Shown here: positions 45,934-53,109 of the stretch, in pieces | Layout of the letters: the number at the start of each line of letters is the position of its first letter | Numbering within the stretch: the stretch's first letter is position 1 | NCBI GenBank assembly: GCA_013823985.1 | Contig: PNNB01000055.1 | Location: forward strand, 1 to 64,000 | Source: Sphingopyxis sp. | GTDB lineage: Bacteria; Pseudomonadota; Alphaproteobacteria; Sphingomonadales; Sphingomonadaceae | Length of the DNA stretch: 64,000 nucleotides | Direction: 5' to 3' | Notes under the pieces: model-generated | Seen by the model: the letters and a program-made list of their open reading frames with translations, nothing else | What the model was told of the DNA's origin: nothing | Databases searched by the model: none | Position numbers and translations under genes: made by a program

Positions 45934-46890
45934 TCAGCCGTGCATCGCCGACCGCTCGCGCAACACATGAAGCGGCACGCCTGCGGTCCGCAACTTGTCG
46001 GCGAGATTGGCCTGGATACCGGTTCCGCTGCACACGATCGCTTCCACCGGGCGGAAGCCAACGATGCGGTCATTGCGCACAAAGGCCGCACGGTTGCCCA
46101 AGGTACGGTCGAGACGGCACAGCACGACTTTCACGTCATTCTTTGCAGCCCAGCTTGCTGCGATCACGTCGGCGCCCTTGTTCTGCGCGGTAGTCGCTAG
46201 GATCATCGACGGGATGCGCGCCTTGATGCAGTCGAGATATTCCCAGATCAATTCATGGTCAGCCCATGTCTGACCGCCCGAAAAGGCAACGACGGCCCCC
46301 GATGGTGCATATTGTTCGCGGCGCTGTTGGGCCCGGCTGGCGATATAGTCGCGTGCTTCGATCATCGATGCGGTCGCTTTGGAGGCAACCCGTGAGCCGC
46401 GCACCGGCGAGAAAGGCCTGCCGGTTTCGACATGGTAGATGCGGGCCGCATGTTCGCGCATGCATTCCATCGCGTCACGGCATTCGGACAGGCTCCGTGC
46501 TGTCATCGTCAGCTCCTCAACCTCGGTCTGATAGACTTCCGACGGGTCCCAGGTCTTGAGCAAGTCGGTGAGCTTCTGGCTCGCCGCATCCTCCCGGTCA
46601 TCGAGCCGCTTGGCAACGACATGGAAGCTGTTGGCAATGCCCCATGCAACCTCGCCTGAGAAGTCTTCCATGCGGGTATCGCGGAACAGGTCGAAGACCG
46701 TTGCCATGATCATTTCCATGGCTGCCTGCGCCTTGTCCGGATCGGGCATCTCGGCTGTGGTGGGTTCCTCTGCGATCGACAGCCGCGCCATCTCGGTCTG
46801 TTCCATAAATGCGGTGCCATAGTCGGGTGTTGCGATCTGCTCGGCATAATGATCGGCGAGATCAGCGAAATTTGAAAAACGTTGGGTCAT
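45934..46890 (-). CDS. DUF2493 (SLOG-superfamily) plasmid protein
   Basis: 318 residues; ATG 46890 after GGAGGATCAA. The C-terminal ~120 residues form the DUF2493 domain (AVVAFSGGQTWADHELIWEYL ... TAQNKGADVIAASWA ... NDRIVGF), a Rossmann-like SLOG fold thought to bind nucleotides or nucleic acids. The N-terminal ~190 residues are helical and acidic. Common on alphaproteobacterial plasmids, function unknown. It has its own terminator and a hairpin 129-176 bases upstream. Confidence 0.85.
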   Translation of the reverse strand: MTQRFSNFADLADHYAEQIATPDYGTAFMEQTEMARLSIAEEPTTAEMPDPDKAQAAMEMIMATVFDLFRDTRMEDFSGEVAWGIANSFHVVAKRLDDREDAASQKLTDLLKTWDPSEVYQTEVEELTMTARSLSECRDAMECMREHAARIYHVETGRPFSPVRGSRVASKATASMIEARDYIASRAQQRREQYAPSGAVVAFSGGQTWADHELIWEYLDCIKARIPSMILATTAQNKGADVIAASWAAKNDVKVVLCRLDRTLGNRAAFVRNDRIVGFRPVEAIVCSGTGIQANLADKLRTAGVPLHVLRERSAMHG

Positions 46891-47313
46891 TTGATCCTCC
46901 AATTGAAACCCTCTCATCCCCGATGGATGAAAGATGGAGATCAGTTGGACGCTGGTGCCAGGCGGTCAGGGACGACGCGCGGCACGCGCCGTCGCGGCCC
47001 CGCCCGCCAGTGGGGGAACCGATTTTGTGCGCGGACAAGCGAAGCGGTCCGATGCGCAAAATTGGGGGGACCGCTGGTCCTTGACCGCCGCCAGCACCCA
47101 AGCGTCATGCTATGGCGATGAAGCGTCAGCCTGATGGCGAGATGAGAGAGAGAAATGGATTTGCCTGGCCCGCTTCAGCGGGCAGGTTAACAGCAAATCA
47201 CCGTTTACTTTAAATCTGGACTAACTGCGCCTACAGTCTTGTGGATGGCTGGCTGTCCGCTTCTCTGTCTGCCGCGCTGAAAAAATTCAGGAGAAGTCAT
47301 GTAATGTACCGTT
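46891..47313. other. Intergenic region with hairpins
   Basis: About 420 bases without a supported gene. It contains hairpin element 2 and, at 47168-47183, a short perfect hairpin GCCCGCT-TC-AGCGGGC. An AT-richer stretch at 47185-47225 could hold ordinary promoter boxes. Confidence 0.5.
47019..47065. promoter_or_regulatory. Hairpin element 2 upstream of DUF2493
   Basis: CCGATTTTGTGCGC (47019-47032) pairs with GCGCAAAATTGG (47054-47065), and GGAC (47033-47036) with GTCC (47047-47050), leaving a ten-base loop. Outer flanks (GGGGGAA on the left, GGGGACCGC on the right) match those of element 1. It lies 129-176 bases before ATG 46890. A conserved, imperfect, bulged stem is what single-strand promoters look like. 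Confidence 0.6.
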
Positions 47314-47484
47314 TCAGCGGTCGTTTAGTTTGCCCAGCCTTCGGTGCAGGTCAGTAGCAACTTTGCGCTCCTGATGCGGTTGTGCGTTTTTCCAGCTTTG
47401 GCACTCGGGCTTGGTGCGTCCGCATCCTCGGCACGAGCCCGTACGCCCGTCAAATGAACAAAGATCAATGCACGGCGATTTCAT
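47314..47484 (-). CDS. DUF1289 small cysteine protein
   Basis: 56 residues from ATG 47484. The pattern PCIDLCSFDGRTGSCRGCGR followed by TKPECQSW is the DUF1289 signature, with four to five cysteines likely to bind iron or zinc. It begins 4 bases after dmeF ends, so it is probably in the dmeRF transcript. Confidence 0.85.
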   Translation of the reverse strand: MKSPCIDLCSFDGRTGSCRGCGRTKPECQSWKNAQPHQERKVATDLHRRLGKLNDR

Positions 47485-47488
47485 CAGC

Positions 47489-48421
47489 TCAACGCATTTC
47501 GACAGTGAGATGCGCCAGCTCGTGAACAGGCGTGAGACGGGCACGGATCATGTCGCCATCGACCCCCTGCCGGCCGACCACACTTACGATTGCCGCATGA
47601 GCCTCCGGGCCGATCCGCCAGACGTGTAAATCGGTGATGCGCGCGTCGCCCGGCGCTTCGACCAACTCGCGCACTTCCTCGGCAACATGGTGGTCGGTCG
47701 TGTCGAGCAGTATAGAGGCGGTGTCGCGCATCAGCGCCCATGACCAACGGGCGATGACAATCGCACCGACGATGCCCATAACAGGGTCCATCCATCCCCA
47801 GCCAAGATAGCGACCTGCCAGCAACGCGGCGATCGCCAGAACTGAAGTCAGCGCATCAGCGAGGACATGGACATACGCTGCACGCAGATTATTATCATTG
47901 CTCTGCCCCGCATGGCTGTGATCGTGTCCGTGATGATGATCGTGCCCATGTTCGTGATGGTGGCCCCCGGACAGGAGGAGGGCGCTGACGATGTTCACGC
48001 CCAGCCCGACCACGACGATAATCGTGGCGGTTCCGAATGCCACGTTGATTGGCTCGAACAACCGCAGGACAGACTCGGCGCCGATCCCGAGCGCGATCAC
48101 GCCTAGCATTAGTGCAGAAGCGAACCCCGACAGGTCGCCGACCTTGCCCGTCCCGAAGCTGAACAGCGGGTTGTTGGCGTGCCGTTTCGCATAGGCATAT
48201 GCTCCCGCAGCGACACCCAGCGCGCCAGCATGGGTCGCCATGTGAAACCCGTCGGCGAGCAGCGCCATCGAACCGGTCATATAACCGGCAATGATTTCGC
48301 CGACCATCATCACAGCGGTAAGCGCGACCACCCACAGGGTTCGCCGTGCGTTCTCGTCATGCGACGAGCCCAAATAGACATGGTCGTGGGTATGGCCCGC
48401 AATGTGGGGCAAGGTAGCCAA
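47489..48421 (-). CDS. dmeF: DmeF-like cation diffusion facilitator (Co/Ni/Zn efflux)
   Basis: 310 residues, six transmembrane helices. The CDF signature (GEIIAGYMTGSMALLADGFHM) has the metal-site residues Asp and His of helix II, matched by a second set in helix V (HVLADALTSVLA). A long His-rich loop (HHHEHGHDHHHGHDHSH) and an N-terminal HTHDH are typical of DmeF, which exports cobalt and nickel. The regulator gene dmeR is 11 bases upstream. Confidence 0.92.
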   Translation of the reverse strand: MATLPHIAGHTHDHVYLGSSHDENARRTLWVVALTAVMMVGEIIAGYMTGSMALLADGFHMATHAGALGVAAGAYAYAKRHANNPLFSFGTGKVGDLSGFASALMLGVIALGIGAESVLRLFEPINVAFGTATIIVVVGLGVNIVSALLLSGGHHHEHGHDHHHGHDHSHAGQSNDNNLRAAYVHVLADALTSVLAIAALLAGRYLGWGWMDPVMGIVGAIVIARWSWALMRDTASILLDTTDHHVAEEVRELVEAPGDARITDLHVWRIGPEAHAAIVSVVGRQGVDGDMIRARLTPVHELAHLTVEMR

Positions 48422-48432
48422 CAGCTCTTTCC

Positions 48433-48705
48433 TTATTTCGAGTAGCGACGGATTGCCGCAATGAGTTCCGCGGCACCTGAGGCGCGCTCGGAGTCGGTGA
48501 GATCGGGACGGGCCACATGTTCATGAACATGCGCCTCGATGATTGCGTCCATCAGGCCGTTCATGGCGCCTCTCGTCGCCGCTGCTAGATGGAGCATGGT
48601 CGCACAGTCTTTCCCCGAAATCAGCGCGCGCTCGATTGCAGCAACTTGTCCTGCGATCCGCTTCGTCCGCTTCAGCAGTGCTTCGTCGTTTGCAATATGT
48701 CCCAT
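48433..48705 (-). CDS. dmeR: DmeR/RcnR-type nickel-cobalt-sensing repressor
   Basis: 90 residues of the FrmR/RcnR/CsoR family. The residues that bind Ni/Co in RcnR are conserved here: His3, Cys34, His59 and His63. With metal bound it would release its operator and permit dmeF expression. A C-tract operator lies directly upstream of its start. Confidence 0.9.
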   Translation of the reverse strand: MGHIANDEALLKRTKRIAGQVAAIERALISGKDCATMLHLAAATRGAMNGLMDAIIEAHVHEHVARPDLTDSERASGAAELIAAIRRYSK

Positions 48706-48707
48706 AA

Positions 48708-48727
48708 CCTACCCCCCTATCCTATCT
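48708..48727. promoter_or_regulatory. Probable DmeR operator
   Basis: CCTACCCCCCTATCCTATC directly before the dmeR start (48705). RcnR/DmeR/CsoR-type operators have a run of C or G flanked by TA-rich halves, as here. It would give autoregulation of dmeR-dmeF. Confidence 0.7.
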
Positions 48728-48890
48728 AGCTCAATCTGTCAAATATTGCACTGTTGGTCGCTACCGAGTCGTGCATAGGTCGCAGCGCTTCATTGGTGGT
48801 GTCCGGAGGTCTGACGAACCGATTGTGTCCAGCGGGAGCGCAGATAGCTGGACGGTGGACGTCCAAAAACTCGCCGGAAATTGACATCAA

Positions 48891-49109
48891 TCAACCACGC
48901 GGCGGCACCGGCCCGCCATTTGCTGCAGCAAATGTCTCAAGCCGCTCAAAATAGCCCGCCTCGCAGATCGTCAGCACGACCCGGTCATGCTTGGTGAGCG
49001 TAACGGGCTGTACCAGCGCGAGATCGAGAAACTCACCGGTGTTGTTGTGAAAGCGGGTCAGAGGCACACTGACGCGCTCCCGCGTATCTTCTCGGCCTTT
49101 CTCAACCAC
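48891..49109 (-). CDS. Orphan Phd/YefM-like antitoxin
   Basis: 72 residues from GTG 49109, with AAGGAG about 9 bases upstream. The segment SVPLTRFHNNTGEFLDLALV and then PVTLTKHDRVVLTICEAGYF matches Phd/YefM-type antitoxins (N-terminal DNA-binding fold). No RelE/Doc toxin gene adjoins it. A lone antitoxin in a leading region could neutralise toxins from a resident plasmid. Confidence 0.7.
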   Translation of the reverse strand: MVEKGREDTRERVSVPLTRFHNNTGEFLDLALVQPVTLTKHDRVVLTICEAGYFERLETFAAANGGPVPPRG

Positions 49110-49200
49110 GATCGAATCTCCTTGACAGTCTTTGCACCAAAATAGCAATTTTGGCCAATATGGGAAGAACGCTCGCGCTTCCGCAAAGAGCAGAAGGCAT

Positions 49201-49235
49201 GAAAAAAGCGGCACTGCCCCGAAGGGCAGCACCGC
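49201..49235 (-). terminator. Rho-independent terminator of ssb
   Basis: Minus strand: GCGGTGCTGCCC, loop TTCG, GGGCAGTGCCGC, then TTTTTTC. Starts 20 bases after the ssb stop at 49256. Confidence 0.85.
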
Positions 49236-49255
49236 CTGACGCCGGTCGGTTCGGC

Positions 49256-49591
49256 TTAGAGGAAGAGAACTTCCTCGGCGATGATTTCGACCGAATAGCG
49301 CTCGACCTGCTCCTTGTCGGTCCATTTGGAATAATGGAGCCGGCCCTGGACTTCGACCATATCGCCCTTCGCCTTGTGCTTGGCGACGGTCTGGCCAAGC
49401 CCGTTGAAGACGGTGATGCGGTGAAATTCGGGGATGGTCTCGGTGTAGCCCGCCTCGTTCTTGACGGTCTTGCCGTCGACGATGCGGGGCCGGTCGGTGA
49501 CCAGAGTGAAGTTGGTGACGCTGGTGTTACCGCTGTTGCGGGTTTCGGGGGCCGAAGCGATGCGCCCGATGAGAATGACCAGATTTTTCAT
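49256..49591 (-). CDS. ssb: Single-stranded DNA-binding protein
   Basis: 111 residues: the OB fold (MKNLVILIGRIASAPETRNSG ... HRITVFNGLGQTVAKHKAKG ... GRLHYSKWTDKEQVERYS) with no acidic C-terminal tail, unlike chromosomal SSB, which ends in a DDDIPF-like tip. ATG 49591 follows AAGGAGG. Plasmid SSBs in leading regions coat the entering strand. It has its own terminator and a strong hairpin 100-165 bases upstream. Confidence 0.93.
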   Translation of the reverse strand: MKNLVILIGRIASAPETRNSGNTSVTNFTLVTDRPRIVDGKTVKNEAGYTETIPEFHRITVFNGLGQTVAKHKAKGDMVEVQGRLHYSKWTDKEQVERYSVEIIAEEVLFL

Positions 49592-49690
49592 GACAAGTAC
49601 CTCCTTGGTAAAACTCGCCGGAACTGCCCGGCGATGAACAGGAGGAGCGGCGGGATAAGGGGCGGAGGCACACCGCGCAAAGCCGCGGGG

Positions 49691-49755
49691 AACCGGTAAA
49701 GCGAGGAGTGGTGCGGCAAGCCCGCAGGGCTTCCCGGTCCGCTGCTTTACCGGTT
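49691..49755. promoter_or_regulatory. Hairpin element 3 upstream of ssb
   Basis: AACCGGTAAAGC (49691-49702) and GCTTTACCGGTT (49744-49755) are exact complements, flanked by GGGG and GTGCCCC, with an inner AAGCCC-GCA-GGGCTT stem. It lies 100-165 bases before ATG 49591, the same spacing as elements 1 and 2. Candidate single-strand promoter. Confidence 0.65.
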
Positions 49756-49781
49756 GTGCCCCGACCTGACCGCCGCATGGT

Positions 49782-49970
49782 TCATCGCAACGCACGGGCA
49801 GATGCGGCAGTTTTCAAGTGAAGCCCGAAAGTGAAAAGATGCGTCATCCAAGCTTCGCGATAAGTCCACGCACTGCACAGGCGATAGCTCCCAGCCCCAC
49901 TGTCCGGGCGCCGGATCGCCGCGGTTGGCAACCCGTGCTTTGAAAAGGCGAAACCGCCATCCGATTCCAT
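49782..49970 (-). CDS. Possible small protein upstream of ssb
   Basis: 62 codons from ATG 49970 to TGA at 49782, with AGCGGAA before the start. The composition is not repetitive (MESDGGFAFSKHGLPTAAI...), but there is no family and no other support. It would be transcribed toward oriT like its neighbours. Confidence 0.25.
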   Translation of the reverse strand: MESDGGFAFSKHGLPTAAIRRPDSGAGSYRLCSAWTYREAWMTHLFTFGLHLKTAASARALR

Positions 49971-50078
49971 CGCATTTCCGCTGGGATGGAAGAGCGTCAA
50001 CGCTCGGCCGAGGGGATCCGAAGTCCGAAACGGCACAGCATGGTCATGGACACAAAGGATCAGGCAATCGCGATCTGG

Positions 50079-50120
50079 AAAAAGCCAAGGGCCCGCTCGC
50101 CGAAGCGAACGAGCCCTTGG
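50079..50120 (-). terminator. Rho-independent terminator of DUF736
   Basis: Minus strand: CCAAGGGCTCGTTCGC (50120-50105), loop TTCG, GCGAGCGGGCCCTTGG (50100-50085), then CTTTTT. Fourteen of sixteen stem positions pair. Twenty-eight bases after the stop at 50149. Confidence 0.85.
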
Positions 50121-50148
50121 TGGAGGTGCTGGCTGTGCCCGGGAGGGA

Positions 50149-50688
50149 TCAGGCGTCGACCAGCGGGGGGAGCGCGTCTTCGGTCTTGGCACCGGAGCCA
50201 GCATCGACATCGGCATCGACGCCGGCCTTGGCCTTGCCCTTGCGCGGGCCTTCGGCGGTGCTTTCGCCCAGGCCGTCGCCGCCCCGGTCTTCGGGGCCGC
50301 CGCGATTGTCCGCACCGTCGAACATGTCGCCTTCGCCATAATCGGCGGCCTCGAGCGTGGTCGCGCGTCGGCGCGTCGGGCGCTGCCAGGCAACGTTGAA
50401 CGAACCGTCTTCCTGCGCGAACAGCGCGATGTAGAGCGGGCTCGCCATGCTCGGATCGTCGATCTTGCCCTGGTAAAAGCTCTCGCCAGTGGCATTGGCG
50501 GTGAGCTCGAACAGGGCTCCCACCACGACCCATTGGCGGGCGGCGTTGAGTGCCACGATTTCGAACTTGGGCGCGCGCGGATTGTTGCTCATCACGCTGC
50601 GCAGACCAACGGTCAGCGTGACAGCGAGCGTGCTCACCTGGCCAATGAGCTGGCCAGCGGCGTTCTTCTTGATCGTTCCGATATTCAT
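50149..50688 (-). CDS. DUF736 plasmid protein
   Basis: 179 residues from ATG 50688. The first ~110 residues are the DUF736 domain (MNIGTIKKNAAGQLIGQVST ... APKFEIVALNA ... SPLYIALFAQEDGSFNVAW); the rest is a Gly/Asp/Lys-rich tail. DUF736 is widespread on rhizobial and sphingomonad plasmids; function unknown. Own terminator and upstream hairpins. Confidence 0.88.
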   Translation of the reverse strand: MNIGTIKKNAAGQLIGQVSTLAVTLTVGLRSVMSNNPRAPKFEIVALNAARQWVVVGALFELTANATGESFYQGKIDDPSMASPLYIALFAQEDGSFNVAWQRPTRRRATTLEAADYGEGDMFDGADNRGGPEDRGGDGLGESTAEGPRKGKAKAGVDADVDAGSGAKTEDALPPLVDA

Positions 50689-50740
50689 CGATTGTCTCCT
50701 GATGGATGTTCTGGCCAAACCCTTGTCTGACCACTTTCCC

Positions 50741-50760
50741 CAATCCCCCTTCCCTTTCGG
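50741..50760 (-). promoter_or_regulatory. G-rich leading-region motif, copy a (before DUF736)
   Basis: Sense (minus) strand CCGAAAGGGAAGGGGGATTG, 53-72 bases before ATG 50688. One of six similar motifs upstream of leftward genes (consensus about CGARAGGGRAGGGGGAT). Confidence 0.5.
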
Positions 50761-50775
50761 CCGCACGGCCGATCG

Positions 50776-50797
50776 CTGCGCGCTTGCCAGCGCGCAG
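50776..50797. promoter_or_regulatory. Hairpin upstream of DUF736
   Basis: CTGCGCGC (50776-50783), loop TTGCCA, GCGCGCAG (50790-50797), exact complements, 88-109 bases before ATG 50688. A second hairpin (CTCCCGC-AAC-GCGGGAG region, about 50823-50845) lies just beyond, near the end of the RES gene. Confidence 0.5.
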
Positions 50798-50856
50798 TTT
50801 GACTTTGTGATGTGCTTGAAGGGCTCTCCCGCAACGCGGGAGGAGAGCGAAGGCCG

Positions 50857-51588
50857 CTAGATCGCTTCCCAGTGATAGTCCGGGGTGCCGGCCCAAATCA
50901 GCCGGAACATATCGCCCTGCACAACCGACTGGACGACATTGGGCCACAGCGCTGCGATACAGGTTCCGTGCTCGTGGCGGACAGAGGGATAGATGATCCC
51001 ATTATGGCCCTGCGCACGTGCCGAGGCAGCAAGCGCATTGCCCGCCGCATAGCCAGTGGCGGGATCGGGATCGAGCGCCGGGTGGCCCGCTGCCCCGCGC
51101 AGGTCGATGAACAGCCCCGACATGCTCGCAAGCATCTCGCCATATTCAACCACGGCATTGAAATCGCCTGCATCGCCGAGCGCTTGCGTCAGATGATGAC
51201 CGACCTCGGCGATACAGGTCTCAAGCGCGAGCGCGGCATACCAGGCACCCCGGTTTGCCGGATTGAACCGCATCGGCGCGTGCGGTTTGGCATAGGCGAA
51301 GCTTGCATTGATGAAGCGGGCATGGGGAATACCGTGGACCAGTTCATCGGGAGCAAGCGCGCCGACGCCGCGTTCCTCGGCGATCAGCCTGGCACTGGTC
51401 GCACTCTCGATTTCGGCAAGAAGGGCAAGTTCGCCGTCGTCATCGGCCAAGGGCGCAAGCACGGCTTCGCGCAACCGTGCGCTTGCCACAAGCCGGATTG
51501 TGCGCGGAAAGGCTTCACGGACCAGCGGCGGCAACGCCGCTGCCTCAGAGCCCGCCACGCAGCGCGTCGATATAGAGCCGGGTTTCAA
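50857..51588 (-). CDS. RES-domain toxin (NAD+ phosphorylase family), module 1
   Basis: 243 residues from ATG 51588, overlapping its antitoxin by 44 bases (a GTG at 51558 would overlap by 14). The RES fold is seen in RFINASFAYAKPHAPMRFNPA, then WYAALALETCIAEVGHH and GHNGIIYPSVRH. Relatives degrade NAD+ and stop growth until the Xre antitoxin binds. It is a different RES subfamily from the second one at 52110. Confidence 0.85.
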   Translation of the reverse strand: MKPGSISTRCVAGSEAAALPPLVREAFPRTIRLVASARLREAVLAPLADDDGELALLAEIESATSARLIAEERGVGALAPDELVHGIPHARFINASFAYAKPHAPMRFNPANRGAWYAALALETCIAEVGHHLTQALGDAGDFNAVVEYGEMLASMSGLFIDLRGAAGHPALDPDPATGYAAGNALAASARAQGHNGIIYPSVRHEHGTCIAALWPNVVQSVVQGDMFRLIWAGTPDYHWEAI

Positions 51589-51982
51589 GCATCCGCGGGA
51601 TGCCGCCTTCGATCATGGCCGCGATGGGGGATTTGGAAGCAAATATCGGCCCCCGGTTGGGCAGGCGCGGCCAGCGATCGGCCATTCCATCAGCAAAAAG
51701 CAAATGGAGCCCCTTGAAGACGCCAATGAGCGCGGACGCGCGGGTCAGCTGGTCCTGATTGAGCGTACCGTTCCATGTCCCGGCCTTCATCCGGTCCCAG
51801 GTGCTTGGCGACACGCCGAGCAGCGCGGCACCTTCCGCATTGTCGCTGCCCCAGGCCTGGACAAGCCGGAGCACGGCTTTCACAGCAGCAGCGGTCAGCC
51901 GCCTGCGATCATCGTCACCGGCAAAGTTTTGAAGCCCGGCGGGTGCGGCAGGATGTTTCTCTTTGAGCGCGGCACTGGCCAT
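51545..51982 (-). CDS. Xre/MbcA/ParS-type antitoxin, module 1
   Basis: 145 residues from ATG 51982. N-terminal helices are followed by the toxin-binding DUF2384-like segment (AALLGVSPSTWDRMKAGTWNG ... LHLLFADGMADRWPRLPN). It precedes the RES toxin gene, the usual order, and would repress the operon and bind the toxin. Confidence 0.85.
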   Translation of the reverse strand: MASAALKEKHPAAPAGLQNFAGDDDRRRLTAAAVKAVLRLVQAWGSDNAEGAALLGVSPSTWDRMKAGTWNGTLNQDQLTRASALIGVFKGLHLLFADGMADRWPRLPNRGPIFASKSPIAAMIEGGIPRMLETRLYIDALRGGL

Positions 51983-52055
51983 AAAAACGTCTCCTGATGC
52001 GGATATACACATCATGTGGTGCGATTGTCAAGACATGTTGATCAACCGCCCATCA

Positions 52056-52078
52056 ATATCCCCCTCTCCTCTCCCGAA
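52056..52078 (-). promoter_or_regulatory. G-rich leading-region motif, copy b (before antitoxin 1)
   Basis: Sense strand GGGAGAGGAGAGGGGGATATT, about 75-95 bases before ATG 51982. Confidence 0.45.
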
Positions 52079-52109
52079 TAGAGATAAAGGGAGGACCGGA
52101 GCGGAGCAC

Positions 52110-52649
52110 CTATTGAAGCGTCCAGCTGCTCATATTTTTGGGCAAGCGGTGTTCATCGTCGATCACCTGCAGCCGGTGCGGAAGAGCGTCTGACCAGTTG
52201 AAAAAGATCATGTTCCTGTCGCGCGCATCGGCCCTTGCGGCAAAGCTTGGCACAATGATCGCAGCAGCGCCTTCGGCGCGCAGCCGTTCGGCCAGCGCCC
52301 AGCTCGGCGGTTGCTTCTTTTGCCGAGCGAGATCTTCCCAGGCGCAGGCAAGAACCGCCATGTCCGACTGGCACCCAGCCAGCACATTCGGATCAGTCAG
52401 ATCAAGCACATCGGTGCAATCGACGTCATAGGCGCACAAAGTCAGCGGCTGCGCCTTGAAGGCGAAGCCCTGCTGCGCCTCGGTCCAGGCGGTTTCGGGC
52501 CGCAAGGCGGTATAGAGTGTCGGCAGGCCCGGGGCGTTGAAGCGACCGCCAAAGCGTGCGGCACCAGCGCCCGACAGCGGGTCATAGGCCCACATCGGAT
52601 GATGGCCGCGATAGACCGTGCCGGTAAACCGGCCGAACGGCAGGGTCAC
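52110..52649 (-). CDS. RES-domain toxin, module 2
   Basis: 179 residues, the short RES type: TVYRGHHPMWAYDPLSGAGA, then RFGGRFNAPGLPTLYTALRP and RDRNMIFFNWSD. The Arg, Tyr and Ser positions of the RES active site appear present. Likely an NAD+-consuming toxin. Overlaps its antitoxin by 4 bases. Confidence 0.87.
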   Translation of the reverse strand: MTLPFGRFTGTVYRGHHPMWAYDPLSGAGAARFGGRFNAPGLPTLYTALRPETAWTEAQQGFAFKAQPLTLCAYDVDCTDVLDLTDPNVLAGCQSDMAVLACAWEDLARQKKQPPSWALAERLRAEGAAAIIVPSFAARADARDRNMIFFNWSDALPHRLQVIDDEHRLPKNMSSWTLQ

Positions 52650-53005
52650 GCAAAGCCGCCTGCAGCAATCCGGTCGAGATAATGGCGTACATCGTCGGCT
52701 CGGCCGTCACGGACCAATTGTTCGGGGGTGACATCGCCGAACGATGGCAGGCTTTGCGACCGGTACCATGCATAAGCGGCGAGCGGTGAGCCTGCCCAAG
52801 GCAACACACGGTTGAGAATCTCAACGAGTTCGCGCAACCGCGTCTGAACGGTCACCGTTCGCACACGGTTCGACTTCGATACCGCTTCGCGCGGAATGCC
52901 CAAAGTGGCAGCGAGCTCAGCCTGGGTGATGTGAAGCACGTCAGTGATTCCGCCAGGAACGACAATGTCGCCAGCAAAGGCATTGGGGAAAATGGCAATG
53001 TCCAT
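52646..53005 (-). CDS. Xre/MbcA/ParS-type antitoxin, module 2
   Basis: 119 residues from ATG 53005, which has AGAGAG 9 bases upstream; ATG 53029 and 53053 are alternatives. An HTH-like segment (LAATLGIPREAVSKSNRVRT) and a C-terminal toxin-binding part (DVTPEQLVRDGRADDVRHYL) match this antitoxin group. A 15-bp inverted repeat 32-46 bases upstream is its likely operator. Confidence 0.82.
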   Translation of the reverse strand: MDIAIFPNAFAGDIVVPGGITDVLHITQAELAATLGIPREAVSKSNRVRTVTVQTRLRELVEILNRVLPWAGSPLAAYAWYRSQSLPSFGDVTPEQLVRDGRADDVRHYLDRIAAGGFA

Positions 53006-53036
53006 GCAATAAGCTCTCTTAACGGCCATATTTAGG

Positions 53037-53051
53037 GTCTCTATAAGAGAC
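53037..53051. promoter_or_regulatory. Inverted repeat, probable operator of RES/Xre module 2
   Basis: GTCTCT-ATA-AGAGAC, exact complementary arms, 32-46 bases before ATG 53005. Toxin-antitoxin promoters of this type are repressed by the antitoxin at such sites. Confidence 0.65.
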
Positions 53052-53088
53052 ATTGTCGGTAAAATCAAGGCAGAATGGCCGCAGCCAC

Positions 53089-53108
53089 AAAATCCCCCTC
53101 CCCTTTTC
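53089..53108 (-). promoter_or_regulatory. G-rich leading-region motif, copy c (before antitoxin 2)
   Basis: Sense strand CGAAAAGGGGAGGGGGATTT, about 85-104 bases before ATG 53005. Confidence 0.5.
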
Positions 53109-53109
53109 G

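Noticed and set aside
45663..47086. GGTCAAGGACC near hairpin element 1 (45663-45673) and its complement near element 2 (47076-47086) as a shared operator.
   Set aside because: The two copies lie on different sides of the hairpins in opposite orientation, and a similar word also occurs inside a coding region at 58270, so chance is likely.
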